Positions 18,695-29,300 are shown, counted from the first letter of the stretch. The stretch: DNA of 64,000 bases from Spirosoma oryzicola (GCF_021233055.1 NZ_CP089538.1:4480501-4544500); one strand, 5' to 3'. Notes: generated by a model not told the origin, from the letters alone. Numbers and translations are program-made.

Positions 18695-19705
18695 ATGCCT
18701 ATTCGACAGCCTCTTCAAACACCCGATAGTGCTGAAGACTCTATAACCAAGTCGTCTCGGTTTATGGTGACCCCTGATCCTATAGCGGAGAAAAGCGACT
18801 CCAACGAATTATCGCTGACTACACCGTTAGACAAACCTGTTCTAACGGTTAGTCACAGCGAATTAACATTCGCTAAAACGCCCCCCGGTCATCCAAAGTA
18901 TTTGGTACTGACCATCTCTCAGCAGAACACGAACACACCTGTAACCTTAACAACCGACGCACCGGATCATTTCCAGCTAGCCAGCGACAGTCACCCGAAC
19001 TTCGCTCCTAGCCTGACGTTGGTTCCTTCAGCAAAGGGAACGTATGTACACGTACGGTACGTGGCCAAAAGTCTAGGCACGCATCAGGGTCAGTTATTCA
19101 TCGAGGCACCTTACGATAAGGGTACACTACCACTGAAAGGAAGCAGTTCAGGTATTTTGCCGGCTATAGGAAGTTCGGACAATAGACGAGCCAAAGTAAG
19201 CCCCGCAGGAGGAATAACCGGTACTTTACTGGCCGGTCTCCTAGTTGGCGTCGGTGGACTAACGTTAGGCGGTTACTATTTCCGATGCACGCTTTTTCCT
19301 AGCCTTTGTTCGGAAAACGTAACAAACCAGCGTGTTCTGGACAATGATCGTCCGCAAGCAAGTCAAACAAGCTCAGATAATGGTCTGGTAGCAGTGCCTG
19401 CACAGCCAACCGAAGAGAAGAAAACAGAAAAAAGACTAGCTGTTCCTGCGAGAAAAAAATCGATTGTAGTTGACGAGCAAACCAACCAGACGTCTCTTCC
19501 CAATCCGGTTGACAATCAACGTACCACACCGCCAACCGACGGTGTTGCTAATAAATCGGAGCGCATTCGAACGGAACCTAAGCAGGAAACCAGCCAACGT
19601 TCAACCGTTCGTCCACAGAAGCCGCCCGTTACTACTCCTGCTGAGGAAGAAAGCGAACTCGAACAGGAACTTAACCAAAAACCACCCCGCCAGCAAAATA
19701 AGTAA
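18695..19705 (+). CDS. Hypothetical single-TM protein with beta-sandwich-like N-terminal region
   Basis: Not recognised as a named family; 336 aa. Residues about 45-155 look like an immunoglobulin/MSP-type beta sandwich: LTVSHSELTFAKTPPGHPKY, then LTISQQ, TLVPSAKGTYVHVRYVAKS and GTHQGQLFIEA. This pattern recalls BACON/choice-of-anchor domains. One transmembrane segment follows (ITGTLLAGLLVGVGGLTLGG, about 171-190), then a Pro/Glu/Gln/Thr-rich tail. There is no signal peptide, so membrane orientation is unclear. It closes the exopolysaccharide region and is followed by a long inverted repeat. It may be a periplasm-spanning or cell-envelope linker protein. Confidence 0.6.
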   Translation: MPIRQPLQTPDSAEDSITKSSRFMVTPDPIAEKSDSNELSLTTPLDKPVLTVSHSELTFAKTPPGHPKYLVLTISQQNTNTPVTLTTDAPDHFQLASDSHPNFAPSLTLVPSAKGTYVHVRYVAKSLGTHQGQLFIEAPYDKGTLPLKGSSSGILPAIGSSDNRRAKVSPAGGITGTLLAGLLVGVGGLTLGGYYFRCTLFPSLCSENVTNQRVLDNDRPQASQTSSDNGLVAVPAQPTEEKKTEKRLAVPARKKSIVVDEQTNQTSLPNPVDNQRTTPPTDGVANKSERIRTEPKQETSQRSTVRPQKPPVTTPAEEESELEQELNQKPPRQQNK

Positions 19706-20090
19706 ACTGCTGGCAGATTTCGTCTTTTATTCAGCTACTCATAGGCTATACCAATTCACACAACTGCTTATGAGTAGCTGAATAAAGGACCCTATACACG
19801 TCTATGGATTCATTCTATAGCTGAAATCAATAAAACTATTAAACGGCAGAAAGCATAACTAATTGATTTAAAACAATATATACCTTAGAATACTTTCTCT
19901 ATAGCGCATAAAATAAATATTCGACAAACAGCTAATCGTCAAGAGATACAGCTTTATTGCTAGCAGCTATCTTTACACTAATACAGAAATTTCTTTTCGC
20001 TTAGGACAAGCAACGCCTATCCGATGTTCACTGGAGCACGAAATGCAGCGCTTGGCCACCCATTATCATTAGATTAGCTGGTTACTACTC
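19706..20090. other. Intergenic region before the orphan response regulator
   Basis: 385 nt. The left part carries the long inverted repeat described at 19724-19788. The rest (19790-20090) is AT-rich. TATCTTTA at about 19968-19975 resembles the Bacteroidota TAnnTTTG minus-7 box but lacks a convincing minus-33 TTG at proper spacing. No other gene is seen. Confidence 0.4.
19724..19788. terminator. Long inverted repeat, probable transcription end of the exopolysaccharide locus
   Basis: Arms 19726-19743 and 19769-19786 are perfectly complementary over 18 bp, extendable with G-T pairs at both ends, with a loop of about 19-25 nt. It begins 21 nt after the stop at 19705. There is no clear T-run, so it may act as a processing or stability hairpin instead of a strict intrinsic terminator. 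Confidence 0.6.
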
Positions 20091-20570
20091 ATGGGGAAGT
20101 CTACTACACCAAAACGTCGAAAAGCAAACCGCATGCCTATTTTGGTAGTAGAGGATAACGCTGATCAGTGGCTGATTATCCGTTCTGCTCTGGCTCAGTG
20201 TTTTCCGGAAGTCGAGCCTATATGGGTAAACAATCCTATGCAGGCTTTAAAATATCTGGAAAGCTGCTTAAGCGATGAAACAAAATTACCACGGCTCATT
20301 TTACTGGATTTATACCTGCCACGCCGGGAAGACAGTTGGATATTGCTAGAAGCGATAAAATCCAATTCCGTTTATCGTCAAGTTCCGATTGTTGTTTTGA
20401 GTGGTTCACAAGACCACGACGACGTTGTAAAATCATATACGTTTAGCATTGCTTCGTACATCGTTAAGCCAATTACGTATCATCAATGGCTGACATGTTT
20501 TTACACCTTCCGGCGCTATTGGTGGGAATCGGTTACCCTGCCTCAACGCTCGCTGAAATCGAGTGTGTAG
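20091..20570 (+). CDS. Stand-alone response regulator receiver protein (CheY/Rcp1-like)
   Basis: Single receiver domain of 159 aa with no output domain. After a basic N-terminus (KSTTPKRRKANRMP) come the acidic pocket VVEDNADQW, the phosphoacceptor Asp in RLILLDLYLPRR (about residue 77), the Ser/Thr switch in VVLSGSQDHDD and the conserved Lys in IASYIVKPITYHQWL. A second ATG at 20133 would remove the basic extension and start directly at MPILVVED; both starts are possible. No histidine kinase lies nearby. It would pass phosphoryl signals by protein-protein contact. The palindrome 20607-20662 ends its transcript. Confidence 0.88.
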   Translation: MGKSTTPKRRKANRMPILVVEDNADQWLIIRSALAQCFPEVEPIWVNNPMQALKYLESCLSDETKLPRLILLDLYLPRREDSWILLEAIKSNSVYRQVPIVVLSGSQDHDDVVKSYTFSIASYIVKPITYHQWLTCFYTFRRYWWESVTLPQRSLKSSV

Positions 20571-20606
20571 CTCGCGTTCAATTTTAGCAATCCGTTATTT
20601 TCAATG

Positions 20607-20662
20607 AAAATAGAACCTCGGTTGATTAACTTTTTCAAGCTAATTAACCGAGGTTCTATTTT
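20607..20662. terminator. Bidirectional intrinsic terminator between convergent genes
   Basis: Arms 20607-20628 and 20641-20662 pair over 22 bp with one G-T wobble and a 12-nt loop. The outer ends are AAAA and TTTT, so a U-tract is produced in both directions. It sits between the + strand response regulator (ends 20570) and the - strand PA14 protein (ends 20704). Confidence 0.85.
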
Positions 20663-20703
20663 GTGCAGTTTCTAATTTAACTTTTACTCAATACTCATTG
20701 GCA

Positions 20704-23700
20704 TTACTCCTTGAAAAGAACTTTACTGGTAAGGCGCTGTTGCCCCTGAGTAAGCGTCAGTACGTAGCCTCCCCGGTTAAATTGCCCTACTCCTATCTTG
20801 ATCAGGTTCTCGCCTTTGACAGCCTGGTAGGTTGTCTGCATAACTTCTTGGGCTGCCATATTGATCAACTGAACCGTCACATCACCAGCATTTTCTGTAG
20901 AATAACGTATCCACATGTTGTCCTGAGCGGGTATGGGGTACGCCTGCATCTGAAACGTGATTTCAGGAGTTACCTCACCAACAGCTGCTTCACGTCCACC
21001 GGAAGTCACCCGTCGGAACGCCGAAGCGGGGATGTTCTGCTTGCCGATGTTGGGACCGCTGTAGCTCACCGACAAAGCCGCTCCACCGCCCCCCTGGAAG
21101 TAGACCACCGTGATAGCATGCAAACCTGCTTTCAAACCAATCGTGCCTGACTTCTCCTGATCACCATGCACTCCGTCATTGCTGACTACCTCGGTGCTGC
21201 CGATGTAAAGCTTGGTGCCATCGTCCGAAGAGGTGTAGAAGGTGTACTGTCCATCGGTAGGTACGCTGATGTAGCCCGTGAACCGTATCCCATAGCTCTC
21301 CTCCCGATTGCGTACCGAAAGGCTGGGCACTGAGGTGGTACCGCTCTTGGTGGGGGTGAGACTGTTGAAGTCGGGCAACGTCGTCCAGTAGCTCTCGTAG
21401 TAGCTGTAGTTCAAACCCACCACCGCGTTGGCTGGGTTGTCGGCATCCCGCAAGCCAGTGGTCGGTGTAGTGGTCGTGGTGGTGCCGGTGTTGACCCGGT
21501 ACCAGGCCGAAGCCGGGATGGTCTGCTTGCCGATGTTGGGGCCGCTGTAGCTCACCGACAAAGCCGCCCCCCCATTGCCCTGGAAGTAGACCACCGTGAT
21601 AGCATGCAAGCCCGCCTTCAAGCCAATGGTGCCTGACCGCTCCTGGTCAGCGTGTACCCCATCGTTGCTGACCACCTCGGTGCTGCCGATGTACAGCTTG
21701 GTGCCGTCGTCCGAAGAAGTGTAGAAGGTGTACTGCCCATCGGTAGGCACATTGATATAACCTGTGAAACGCAGCCCATAGCTCTCCTCCCGGTTGCGCA
21801 CCGAGAGGCTGGGCACCGAGGTGGTGCCGCTCTTGGTGGGGGTGAGGCTGTTGAAGTCGGGCAACGTCGTCCAGTAGCTTTCGTAGTAGCTGTAGTTGAG
21901 CCCTACCACTGCGTTGGCCGGGTTGTCAGCGTCCCGCAGGCCAGTGGTCGGCGTAGTGGGCGTGGTCGTGCCAGTGTTGACCCGGTACCAGGCCGAGGCC
22001 GGAATGACTTGTTTGCCGATGTTGGGGCCGCTGTAGCTCACCGACAAAGCCGCCCCCCCATTGCCCTGGAAGTAGACCACCGTGATAGCATGCAAGCCCG
22101 CCTTCAAGCCAATGGTGCCTGACCGCTCCTGGTCAGCGTGTACCCCATCGTTGCTGACCACCTCGGTGCTGCCGATGTACAGCTTGGTGCCGTCGTCCGA
22201 AGAGGTGTAGAAGGTGTACTGCCCGTCGGTAGGCACATTGATGTAGCCCGTGAACCGCAGTCCGTAGCTCTCTTCCCGGTTGCGCACCGAAAGGCTGGGC
22301 ACCGAGGTGGTGCCGCTCTTGGTGGGGGTGAGGCTGTTGAAGTCGGGCAACGTCGTCCAGTAGCTCTCGTAGTAGCTGTAGTTCAAACCCACCACCGCGT
22401 TGGCCGGGTTGTCAGCGTCCCGCAGGCCAGTGGTCGGCGTAGTGGGCGTGGTCGTGCCAGTGTTGACCCGGTACCAGGCCGAGGCCGGAATGACTTGTTT
22501 GCCGATGTTAGGGCCGCTGTAACTCACCGACAAGGACGCTCCCCCACCCCCCTGAAAGTAGCTCACCGTGATAGCGTGCAGACCCGCTTTCAAACCAATG
22601 GTGCCTGACTTCTCCTGCCCCGTAAAGGTGCCGTTGTCAACCACTTCTGTACTGCCGATGTAAAGCTTACTACCGTCGTCCGAGTTTAGATAGAAGGTGT
22701 ACTGCCCGTCGGTAGGCACGCTGATATAACCCGTGAAACGTAGTCCGTAGCTCTCCTCCCGGTTGCGCACCGAGAGGCTGGGCACCGAGGTGGTGCCACT
22801 CTTGGTGGGGGTGAGACTGTTGAAGTCAGGCAACGTCGTCCAGTAGCTCTCGTAGTAGCTGTAGTTCAAACCCACCACCGCGTTGGCTGGGTTGTCAGCG
22901 TCCCGCAAGCCAGTGGTCGGTGTAGTGGGCGTGGTGGTGCCGGTGTTGACCCGGTACCAGGCCGAAGCCGGGATGGTCTGCTTGCCGATGTTGGGGCCGC
23001 TGTAGCTCACCGACAAAGCCGCCCCCCCATTGCCCTGGAAGTAGACCACCGTGATAGCATGCAAGCCCGCCTTCAAGCCAATGGTGCCTGACCGCTCCTG
23101 GTCAGCGTGTACCCCATCGTTGCTGACCACCTCGGTGCTGCCGATGTACAGCTTGGTGCCGTCATCCGAAGAAGTGTAGAAGGTGTACTGCCCATCGGTA
23201 GGCACATTGATATAACCTGTGAAACGCAGCCCATAGCTCTCCTCCCGGTTGCGCACCGAGAGGCTGGGCACCGAGGTGGTGCCGCTCTTGGTGGGGGTGA
23301 GGCTGTTGAAGTCGGGCAACGTCGTCCAGTAGCTTTCGTAGTAGCTGTAGTTGAGCCCTACCACTGCGTTGGCCGGGTTGTCAGCGTCCCGCAGGCCAGT
23401 GGTCGGCGTAGTGGGCGTGGTCGTGCCAGTGTTGACCCGGTACCAGGCCGAAGCCGGAATGACTTGTTTGCCGATGTTGGGGCCGCTGTAACTCACCGAT
23501 AAGGACGCTCCCCCACCCCCCTGAAAGTAGCTCACCGTGATAGCGTGCAGACCCGCTTTCAAACCAATGGTGCCTGACTTCTCCTGCCCCGTAAAGGTGC
23601 CGTTGTCAACCACTTCTGTACTGCCGATGTAAAGCTTACTACCGTCGTCCGAGTTTAGATAGAAGGTGTACTGCCCGTCGGTAGGCACGCTGATATAACC

Positions 23701-25884
23701 CGTGAAACGTAGCCCGTAGCTTGTGTCACGATTTCGAACAGAAAGAGTCGGTGTACTGGTAACATCACTCTTGACCGGGGTCAGACTATTAAAATCAGGG
23801 AGACTGGTCCAAAATGATTCATAATAACTATAATTCAAACCCGCCACCGTATTGGCCGGGTTGTCAGGATCACGTAGCGGTAGTGATTGGGTAATATCTC
23901 TCAGCAGAACCAACGACGAATACGCCGGAACAGTAACCTGCCCCGAATAGGTGTTATTTTTCGCATCCCGGTAAGTACCGTTCAATGAAGCCTGTATAGA
24001 GCTACCCGTAGGATTCGGAATGAATTTGATATAGTCATCTGGATTACCCGACGAGTATGTGACTGGGCTTATCATCGATGATGCATCTTTACCGTACCGG
24101 TTACGCCATTCGGCAAGCGAGATGTTGCCGCCACTACTACCATTGTAATAAAAAATAGGGTTGTTGGCAGCAAAAGGACGGATATAAGCGTTGTTGTCGA
24201 ACTGTCCGTACTCTCCTAGATCGTTCTGCCCAGACTCGTACTTGACATTGTACTGATCGGCCACACGACTCACAAACACGTTGTTTAAAATTGCGTTACT
24301 CCGTGGCTGACAGCCGCTGGCGGGTGTGATGGACAGTTGTCCTTCATCGTTATTATAGGCGGTGTTACCTGTTACCCGAACATTGGACGATCCGTGCAGA
24401 AATATACCGTACCCTTTACAATTGTAGACCGTATTATTCGCTACCTCAATGTTTGTGGTGCAATCGTCTAGGTAGATACCATTCGCTCCTGTGTAAGTCC
24501 CACCGGGAGTGCCTTCATTAGCTCCGATACCATTATATACCGTGTTTGACAGAATACGAATATCAGACATTCCCAGCCGGTTGCCATTCCAGATATACAA
24601 AGCGCTTCCATCACTTTTGGTCAGGCAGAAATTGCTAATTAGATTGCGTTGTATCGTTGAACTAGTCGAGAAGTTAATGGCTACATAACCAATATTATCA
24701 AATGTATTATTCTCGATCAATGTGTTAGCCGTTGAGTTTGATTGAAACCCAACGTACATCCCATCTCCGCTCTTACCGCGACCGGGTAGCAGTCCAATGT
24801 TCCGGACATTGTTTCCTCTAAAGGTGATATTCTGATAAGTAGAAATGGCAACCCCGTTGTTGTTGATGTTATCGATATTATTGTTCTCGAAAGTGATCTG
24901 ACTCCCACTTCCCTGTAAAACAATACCATCTTCACCAGCCTGCGTGATATCGTTATTACTGATCACTAAGTTAGAACTGTTCGTAACCACGAGATTAGTT
25001 GCCAGCGCCTGCGTAATTTGCAGGTTACGAATTGTCACAAAAGATACATTCGCCAGATTTACCGCTTCGGACGAAGTGGTGGCCGTAACAGTCTGACTAT
25101 TCAGATTTCCCTGGTTGTCGTATATCCGAATCGTTTTGTTGCCGGGATTATAATACCACTCTCCCACCTGATCCAGCGTAGCCGGATGGTTCTGGACAAA
25201 AAATCCCCAGTTGTCGCTAATATCGTAGGAGCCGGAACCGTCTAAATACAGGGTGTTACCACTTTGTCCCGTAATTTTGGATCGATTCAGAATCCATTGT
25301 ACTGGCCGAAAAACTACCTCCCCTCCTGTCCAGTTTGTTGACAAACCTACCTGACTGGTAAGCTGACTTCTGCCAGAGTGCGATTGTACAGTTATATATC
25401 CTTTGTTCGAGGCATCAAGATTTGGATATCGTCCAAGCGGCAGGGCAGCATTATCTCGGTAAACTCCTGTTACCCGATCCCCACAAGCAGGACAGTCGGC
25501 CTGCCATATGTTGTTGCCTAAGTTGGTCCAATTTCCTACGGCCAATGAGCCGGTTAAAACTGGTTTGTTACCCGACCCGTAAGCGTCAATTACTATCGGT
25601 TTATCAGAAGATCCTGACTGGCGCAGTTGTAGGCTTCCCCGAAAGGTGTCATTACGCCGAAATAAAACTTGATCGCCAGGTTGTAACCCAAGGCTGCTCA
25701 CTTTTGCCAGTGTTTGAAATGGAGCATCACTTGAGCGTCCGTTATTCGAATCACTACCAGCGTTGGATACGTAATAAGTTGTTTGAGCTAATGAAGTGGA
25801 GAGTCCACCGAGGAGTACAAATGGTATAGCTTTTCTAGCTAATGTTACCATTTTCCTTACTGGATTACCTTTAGAGATATGCAC
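20704..25884 (-). CDS. Large secreted beta-helix protein with six PA14 modules and T9SS type A sorting domain
   Basis: Predicted cell-surface or secreted protein of 1726 aa. A signal peptide ends near SLAQTTYYVSN. Residues about 35-640 form a right-handed parallel beta-helix with many N-N-T-x-x-N turns (family known from polysaccharide lyases and surface adhesins; active residues cannot be placed). Residues about 668-1626 are six tandem PA14-like modules of about 160 aa, each with GLNYSYYESYW, SVPTDGQYTFY, SDDGTKLYIG and GLHAITVVYFQG, joined by Thr/Pro linkers. The last about 85 residues are a T9SS type A C-terminal domain (YPIPAQDNMWIRY start, GGYVLTLTQG end). The upstream start is GTG at 25884; an ATG at 25851 is an alternative. 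A paralogue of the beta-helix half is at 26337-29684. Likely binds or cleaves glycans. Confidence 0.88.
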   Translation of the reverse strand: MHISKGNPVRKMVTLARKAIPFVLLGGLSTSLAQTTYYVSNAGSDSNNGRSSDAPFQTLAKVSSLGLQPGDQVLFRRNDTFRGSLQLRQSGSSDKPIVIDAYGSGNKPVLTGSLAVGNWTNLGNNIWQADCPACGDRVTGVYRDNAALPLGRYPNLDASNKGYITVQSHSGRSQLTSQVGLSTNWTGGEVVFRPVQWILNRSKITGQSGNTLYLDGSGSYDISDNWGFFVQNHPATLDQVGEWYYNPGNKTIRIYDNQGNLNSQTVTATTSSEAVNLANVSFVTIRNLQITQALATNLVVTNSSNLVISNNDITQAGEDGIVLQGSGSQITFENNNIDNINNNGVAISTYQNITFRGNNVRNIGLLPGRGKSGDGMYVGFQSNSTANTLIENNTFDNIGYVAINFSTSSTIQRNLISNFCLTKSDGSALYIWNGNRLGMSDIRILSNTVYNGIGANEGTPGGTYTGANGIYLDDCTTNIEVANNTVYNCKGYGIFLHGSSNVRVTGNTAYNNDEGQLSITPASGCQPRSNAILNNVFVSRVADQYNVKYESGQNDLGEYGQFDNNAYIRPFAANNPIFYYNGSSGGNISLAEWRNRYGKDASSMISPVTYSSGNPDDYIKFIPNPTGSSIQASLNGTYRDAKNNTYSGQVTVPAYSSLVLLRDITQSLPLRDPDNPANTVAGLNYSYYESFWTSLPDFNSLTPVKSDVTSTPTLSVRNRDTSYGLRFTGYISVPTDGQYTFYLNSDDGSKLYIGSTEVVDNGTFTGQEKSGTIGLKAGLHAITVSYFQGGGGASLSVSYSGPNIGKQVIPASAWYRVNTGTTTPTTPTTGLRDADNPANAVVGLNYSYYESYWTTLPDFNSLTPTKSGTTSVPSLSVRNREESYGLRFTGYINVPTDGQYTFYTSSDDGTKLYIGSTEVVSNDGVHADQERSGTIGLKAGLHAITVVYFQGNGGAALSVSYSGPNIGKQTIPASAWYRVNTGTTTPTTPTTGLRDADNPANAVVGLNYSYYESYWTTLPDFNSLTPTKSGTTSVPSLSVRNREESYGLRFTGYISVPTDGQYTFYLNSDDGSKLYIGSTEVVDNGTFTGQEKSGTIGLKAGLHAITVSYFQGGGGASLSVSYSGPNIGKQVIPASAWYRVNTGTTTPTTPTTGLRDADNPANAVVGLNYSYYESYWTTLPDFNSLTPTKSGTTSVPSLSVRNREESYGLRFTGYINVPTDGQYTFYTSSDDGTKLYIGSTEVVSNDGVHADQERSGTIGLKAGLHAITVVYFQGNGGAALSVSYSGPNIGKQVIPASAWYRVNTGTTTPTTPTTGLRDADNPANAVVGLNYSYYESYWTTLPDFNSLTPTKSGTTSVPSLSVRNREESYGLRFTGYINVPTDGQYTFYTSSDDGTKLYIGSTEVVSNDGVHADQERSGTIGLKAGLHAITVVYFQGNGGAALSVSYSGPNIGKQTIPASAWYRVNTGTTTTTTPTTGLRDADNPANAVVGLNYSYYESYWTTLPDFNSLTPTKSGTTSVPSLSVRNREESYGIRFTGYISVPTDGQYTFYTSSDDGTKLYIGSTEVVSNDGVHGDQEKSGTIGLKAGLHAITVVYFQGGGGAALSVSYSGPNIGKQNIPASAFRRVTSGGREAAVGEVTPEITFQMQAYPIPAQDNMWIRYSTENAGDVTVQLINMAAQEVMQTTYQAVKGENLIKIGVGQFNRGGYVLTLTQGQQRLTSKVLFKE
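21005..23880 (-). repeat. Tandem array of six PA14-encoding DNA repeats (period about 483-486 nt)
   Basis: The DNA repeats nearly exactly, for example the segments beginning at 21652 and 22138 (486 nt apart) and again at 23107. Two module types can be told apart. Type A reads TFYLNSDDGSKLYIG with DNGTFTGQEKSG; type B reads TFYTSSDDGTKLYIG with NDGVHADQERSG. From the N-terminus the order is A, B, A, B, B, B, the outer copies being the most divergent. The repeats are visibly richer in G+C than the beta-helix part of the same gene. Near-identity indicates recent duplication or gene conversion. Confidence 0.92.
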
Positions 25885-26336
25885 GGAGAAACTATTTTAG
25901 GTTTAATAAGTATGCGAGCGTACAAGGTAAGGTGCACATTGCTGTACATCCGTGTAACCTATTGATATCTTACTTATTAGACAAATATTATACCAATAAA
26001 TTACGTGAGTTTGCTATTTATTCTAATTAATTGTGCCAATAGTCCTAATCAAAATTGACCGCTTAGAAAATAAAATTGGTAGTTCTTGGTATATTAACTA
26101 TATGTTAATAACCAATATATAGTTACCTTATTTTGTGATACCTAACACGTTAAATGACTTTTTGTTACATAAGCATATTATTTTTAATTTAGACAAACAA
26201 AATTTACCGATTCAATAGCTTAGATATTTATATTATTCAATCACCAAATTTAGTAACATAAAAATTACCAAAAAAGCCAGTATGCTAGCATACTGGCTTT
26301 TTTGGTAATTTTTATGTTACTACAGATCAAACGATA
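25885..26336. other. AT-rich gap between the two beta-helix genes
   Basis: 452 nt, very AT-rich. Its right part holds the 72-bp palindrome (26251-26322). The left part (25885-26250) should contain the promoter of the 25884 gene on the - strand, but I find no clear TTG/TAnnTTTG pair. No coding potential is seen. Confidence 0.5.
26251..26322 (-). terminator. Perfect 72-bp palindrome acting as intrinsic terminator
   Basis: Arms 26251-26286 and 26287-26322 are exact reverse complements with no spacer and the centre at GCTAGC. The core is AAAAAAGCCAGTATGCT followed by its complement, ending in TTTTTT, a classic stem plus U-tract readable from either strand. It starts 14 nt beyond the stop of the - strand gene at 26337, so it most likely ends that transcript and shields the 25884 gene. 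Confidence 0.85.
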
Positions 26337-29300
26337 CTATTTGCTGGTACGTATATCAACTTGAGCCTCGTCATCTTCACCATTTGTGAACCCGTTTCCT
26401 GGTGTCGAATCGGGATCAGCAGTGCCAGAGGCACTGATTTGAGCTTTATTCACCCAAGATCCTGGTGAGCTGACACGCACCTGAAAAGATGTGCTGACAG
26501 TCGCTCCTGCTGAAATTGAAGGAAGCGTAGCATTTAATAAACGTCCACTAGCCGTCCAGTCCGTAAGGTTTACAGGTGTAAGACCCTCAGGCAGCTGGTT
26601 TTGCAACTGAACTCCGTCGGTAGCAAGGCCACCAGCGTTATTAACATACAAGGTAATCCGTATGACTTCATCCTTAGCTGGTGTTCGATTGCTTACTTCA
26701 ATCCGTAAACTAAGGTCTGCTTTAGTAGGATCAGGTGTTGGCTGATTCGATTCTATTGGAGGCAATGCACGCTGATTCGGGTTAGGCGATTCAAATACAG
26801 TGTCACTTGGCCCGCCAACACGCAGTTCGGTCATAGCTGTATCATCCTCGCCATCAGCCGTACCCGAGTTCGGTTCACTGTCTGGATCAGGAGCTGTTGC
26901 CGTGGTTATCTGAGCAGCCGTTCGAAAGATACCTGCAACAGTAGGTTTGACGGATAAAATAAATGTCGTATCAGTTAAGGGCGCGAGTTGCTGAACCGTT
27001 CCCGTCAGGACATTATCGCTGTAAGGCTGACCGTCACTATTGATAAACTGGAGGTTAGCAGGCAACCGGTAAGTCCACCGCGACAACGCAGCCGGAGTCT
27101 GTCCCTGGTTGCTAATACGAAGCTCAATAGTGGTTGGTTCATTAACCTGTACTAGTCGCTTACGACTTTGTAGCGAAAGGCTCAGATCAGCGGGAGGTAC
27201 TGGCAGCGTGTCTTTCAGCAAAATAACCGACGTGTACGGTTTAAGAGTAAATGAGCCGCTGTATGCTTGGTTTTTCACGTCACGATATACATCGGTCAGG
27301 GTAATAACGCTATCCTTCAGCGTCGGATTATAGAACAGCTTTATAAAATCATCTGGGTTGTTTTGAATAGGAACACCTTCCTGAAGACGAATGTTATCGA
27401 GCCAGAACGTTGGCCCTTCTCCATCTATCTGGAACATTACAACCGCGTCAGTACCACTTTCTGATGCCGTAAAGACAAATTCATAGCTTTTTCTGGTCGG
27501 CCCAATTGATACAGTGTAACGTTTGTCGTATTCTACGTAAGGCGGTCCATATGACCGTAGATATGCCAGAATATTTACGTTTACCGAGGCAACGGCATCA
27601 AACCGCAAAACATAGGTTTTACCTTTTGTAATCGTACCAAACCGATTGACGGCTTGTGCATACGAATTGCTTTGACCGGAAGGGGTTGGAAACCCAACTC
27701 GCAGACTCCCCCCATCTAGTTTATTTGTTGCATCCCGAGTAGCTTCTGCATTGTTATAGTTACTATAGACAATAAACCAACCATCGGCATCGGCATCAAA
27801 GGAACTGTTTATACGATTAGTACCACCAGCACCTTCATTTCTATACGAGTTATATACAATAGGACTTCTACTAGAATGGATATCTTTACCACCAGAGAAA
27901 TTACGCCAATCTTCTAAGCTAAATGTTCCTCCTTGTGTATTGTTTATTATACCCAGAATAGTGGCTGGTTCACTAAAAGGACGAGCGTAATAGTTACTAT
28001 CTATATCGCCGTATAGGTTTATATCATTTGTATTCGATTCGTACTGACTTGTTAGTTGAGATGGTTCTTTGCTAAGGAAGATATTATTTTTTACTGTATT
28101 ATTTCTGAAGGGGCAATAGCCAGCGTTATGGTACATGGCGAACTGGCTAACTCCATTGTTATAGGATGTATTACCAATTAAGGTAATGTTGCTGGTTGCA
28201 TGTAAGTAGATTCCCCATTGGTGGTTATTGAATACTGTGTTGTTTCTGAATGTGACATTTTCAACGCAATCATCCAGAAAGATTCCGTTAGCTCCCGAAT
28301 ATTCTCGTCGGAACGAACCTTCGGGGGCGCCAATGCCATTGTAAATGATATTTGAATCAATGTAGATATTTGTCATTGAGGCTTTCGCCTTATTCCAAAC
28401 ATACAAAGCACCGCCATCGCTCTTTGTCATACAGTAGTTCGAAACTACATTTTGCCGAATGGTCGTATTGTTCCAGAATGAGATACCATTATAACCTATG
28501 CTATCTATAGTGTTTCTCTCAATTAACACACCTACATTTGCGTTAGACTGAAAACCGTTGTATTGTCCATCCCCGCTCTTACCGCGTCCCGGTATCATTC
28601 CAACGCGCCGTAACGTGTTACCTCTAAAGATAACATTTTGCAAAGCATCTATACGAACGCCGTTGTTGTTTACATCTACAATGTGATTTCCTTCAACGAG
28701 TAAATTATTACCAGATCCTGTAATTATTACTCCATCCTCCCCGGAGTTTGTAATATCGTTATCTGCAATTGTAACGTTTGTTGCATTATCCATAAAGACC
28801 CCTTCATTGAGCGTCTCCTTAACATGAATATTATTCACGCTAACGTTAAAGATATTATAAGCTTCTATACCCCTATTTTGTGTTGTTATCGTAATAAGCT
28901 GATTATTAGGGGCAGTCTGATCACCATACAGCCAAACAGTCTTGCTAGCTGCATCATAGAACCATTCTCCATTCTGGTCAAGTGTTGCAGGGTGACTTTG
29001 GATAAAGAAACCCCACCCGTCAGCTGGCATGTAATTTGAGTTGTTTATTATGTTGAGTATATCGCCATTTTGATTATCAATTACAGCACGATCGATAATC
29101 CACTGTGTAGGCCTCATGACTACTTCTCCACCTTTCCAATTTATGTTGTTAGGCAAACGCTCCTGACTAGTGATTTGATTCTTATCATTATGCGATTGTA
29201 TAGTTAAGTAGCCCTTATTAGGAGCATCCATATTAGGATAACGACCAAGAGGTAGAGCCACTCCGTTCTGATATAGTCCAGTAACTGTATTTCCGCAAGA

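Noticed and set aside
21652..23502. Several open frames of 130-156 codons on the + strand across the PA14 repeats (at 21652, 22138 and 23107)
   Set aside because: They repeat with the same 486-nt period as the - strand gene and are antisense shadows of its GC-rich repeats, with no independent family likeness.
21005..23880. Regular DNA repeats that could suggest a CRISPR array
   Set aside because: The units are about 486 nt and encode PA14 domains in frame; there are no short repeats with unique spacers and no cas genes.
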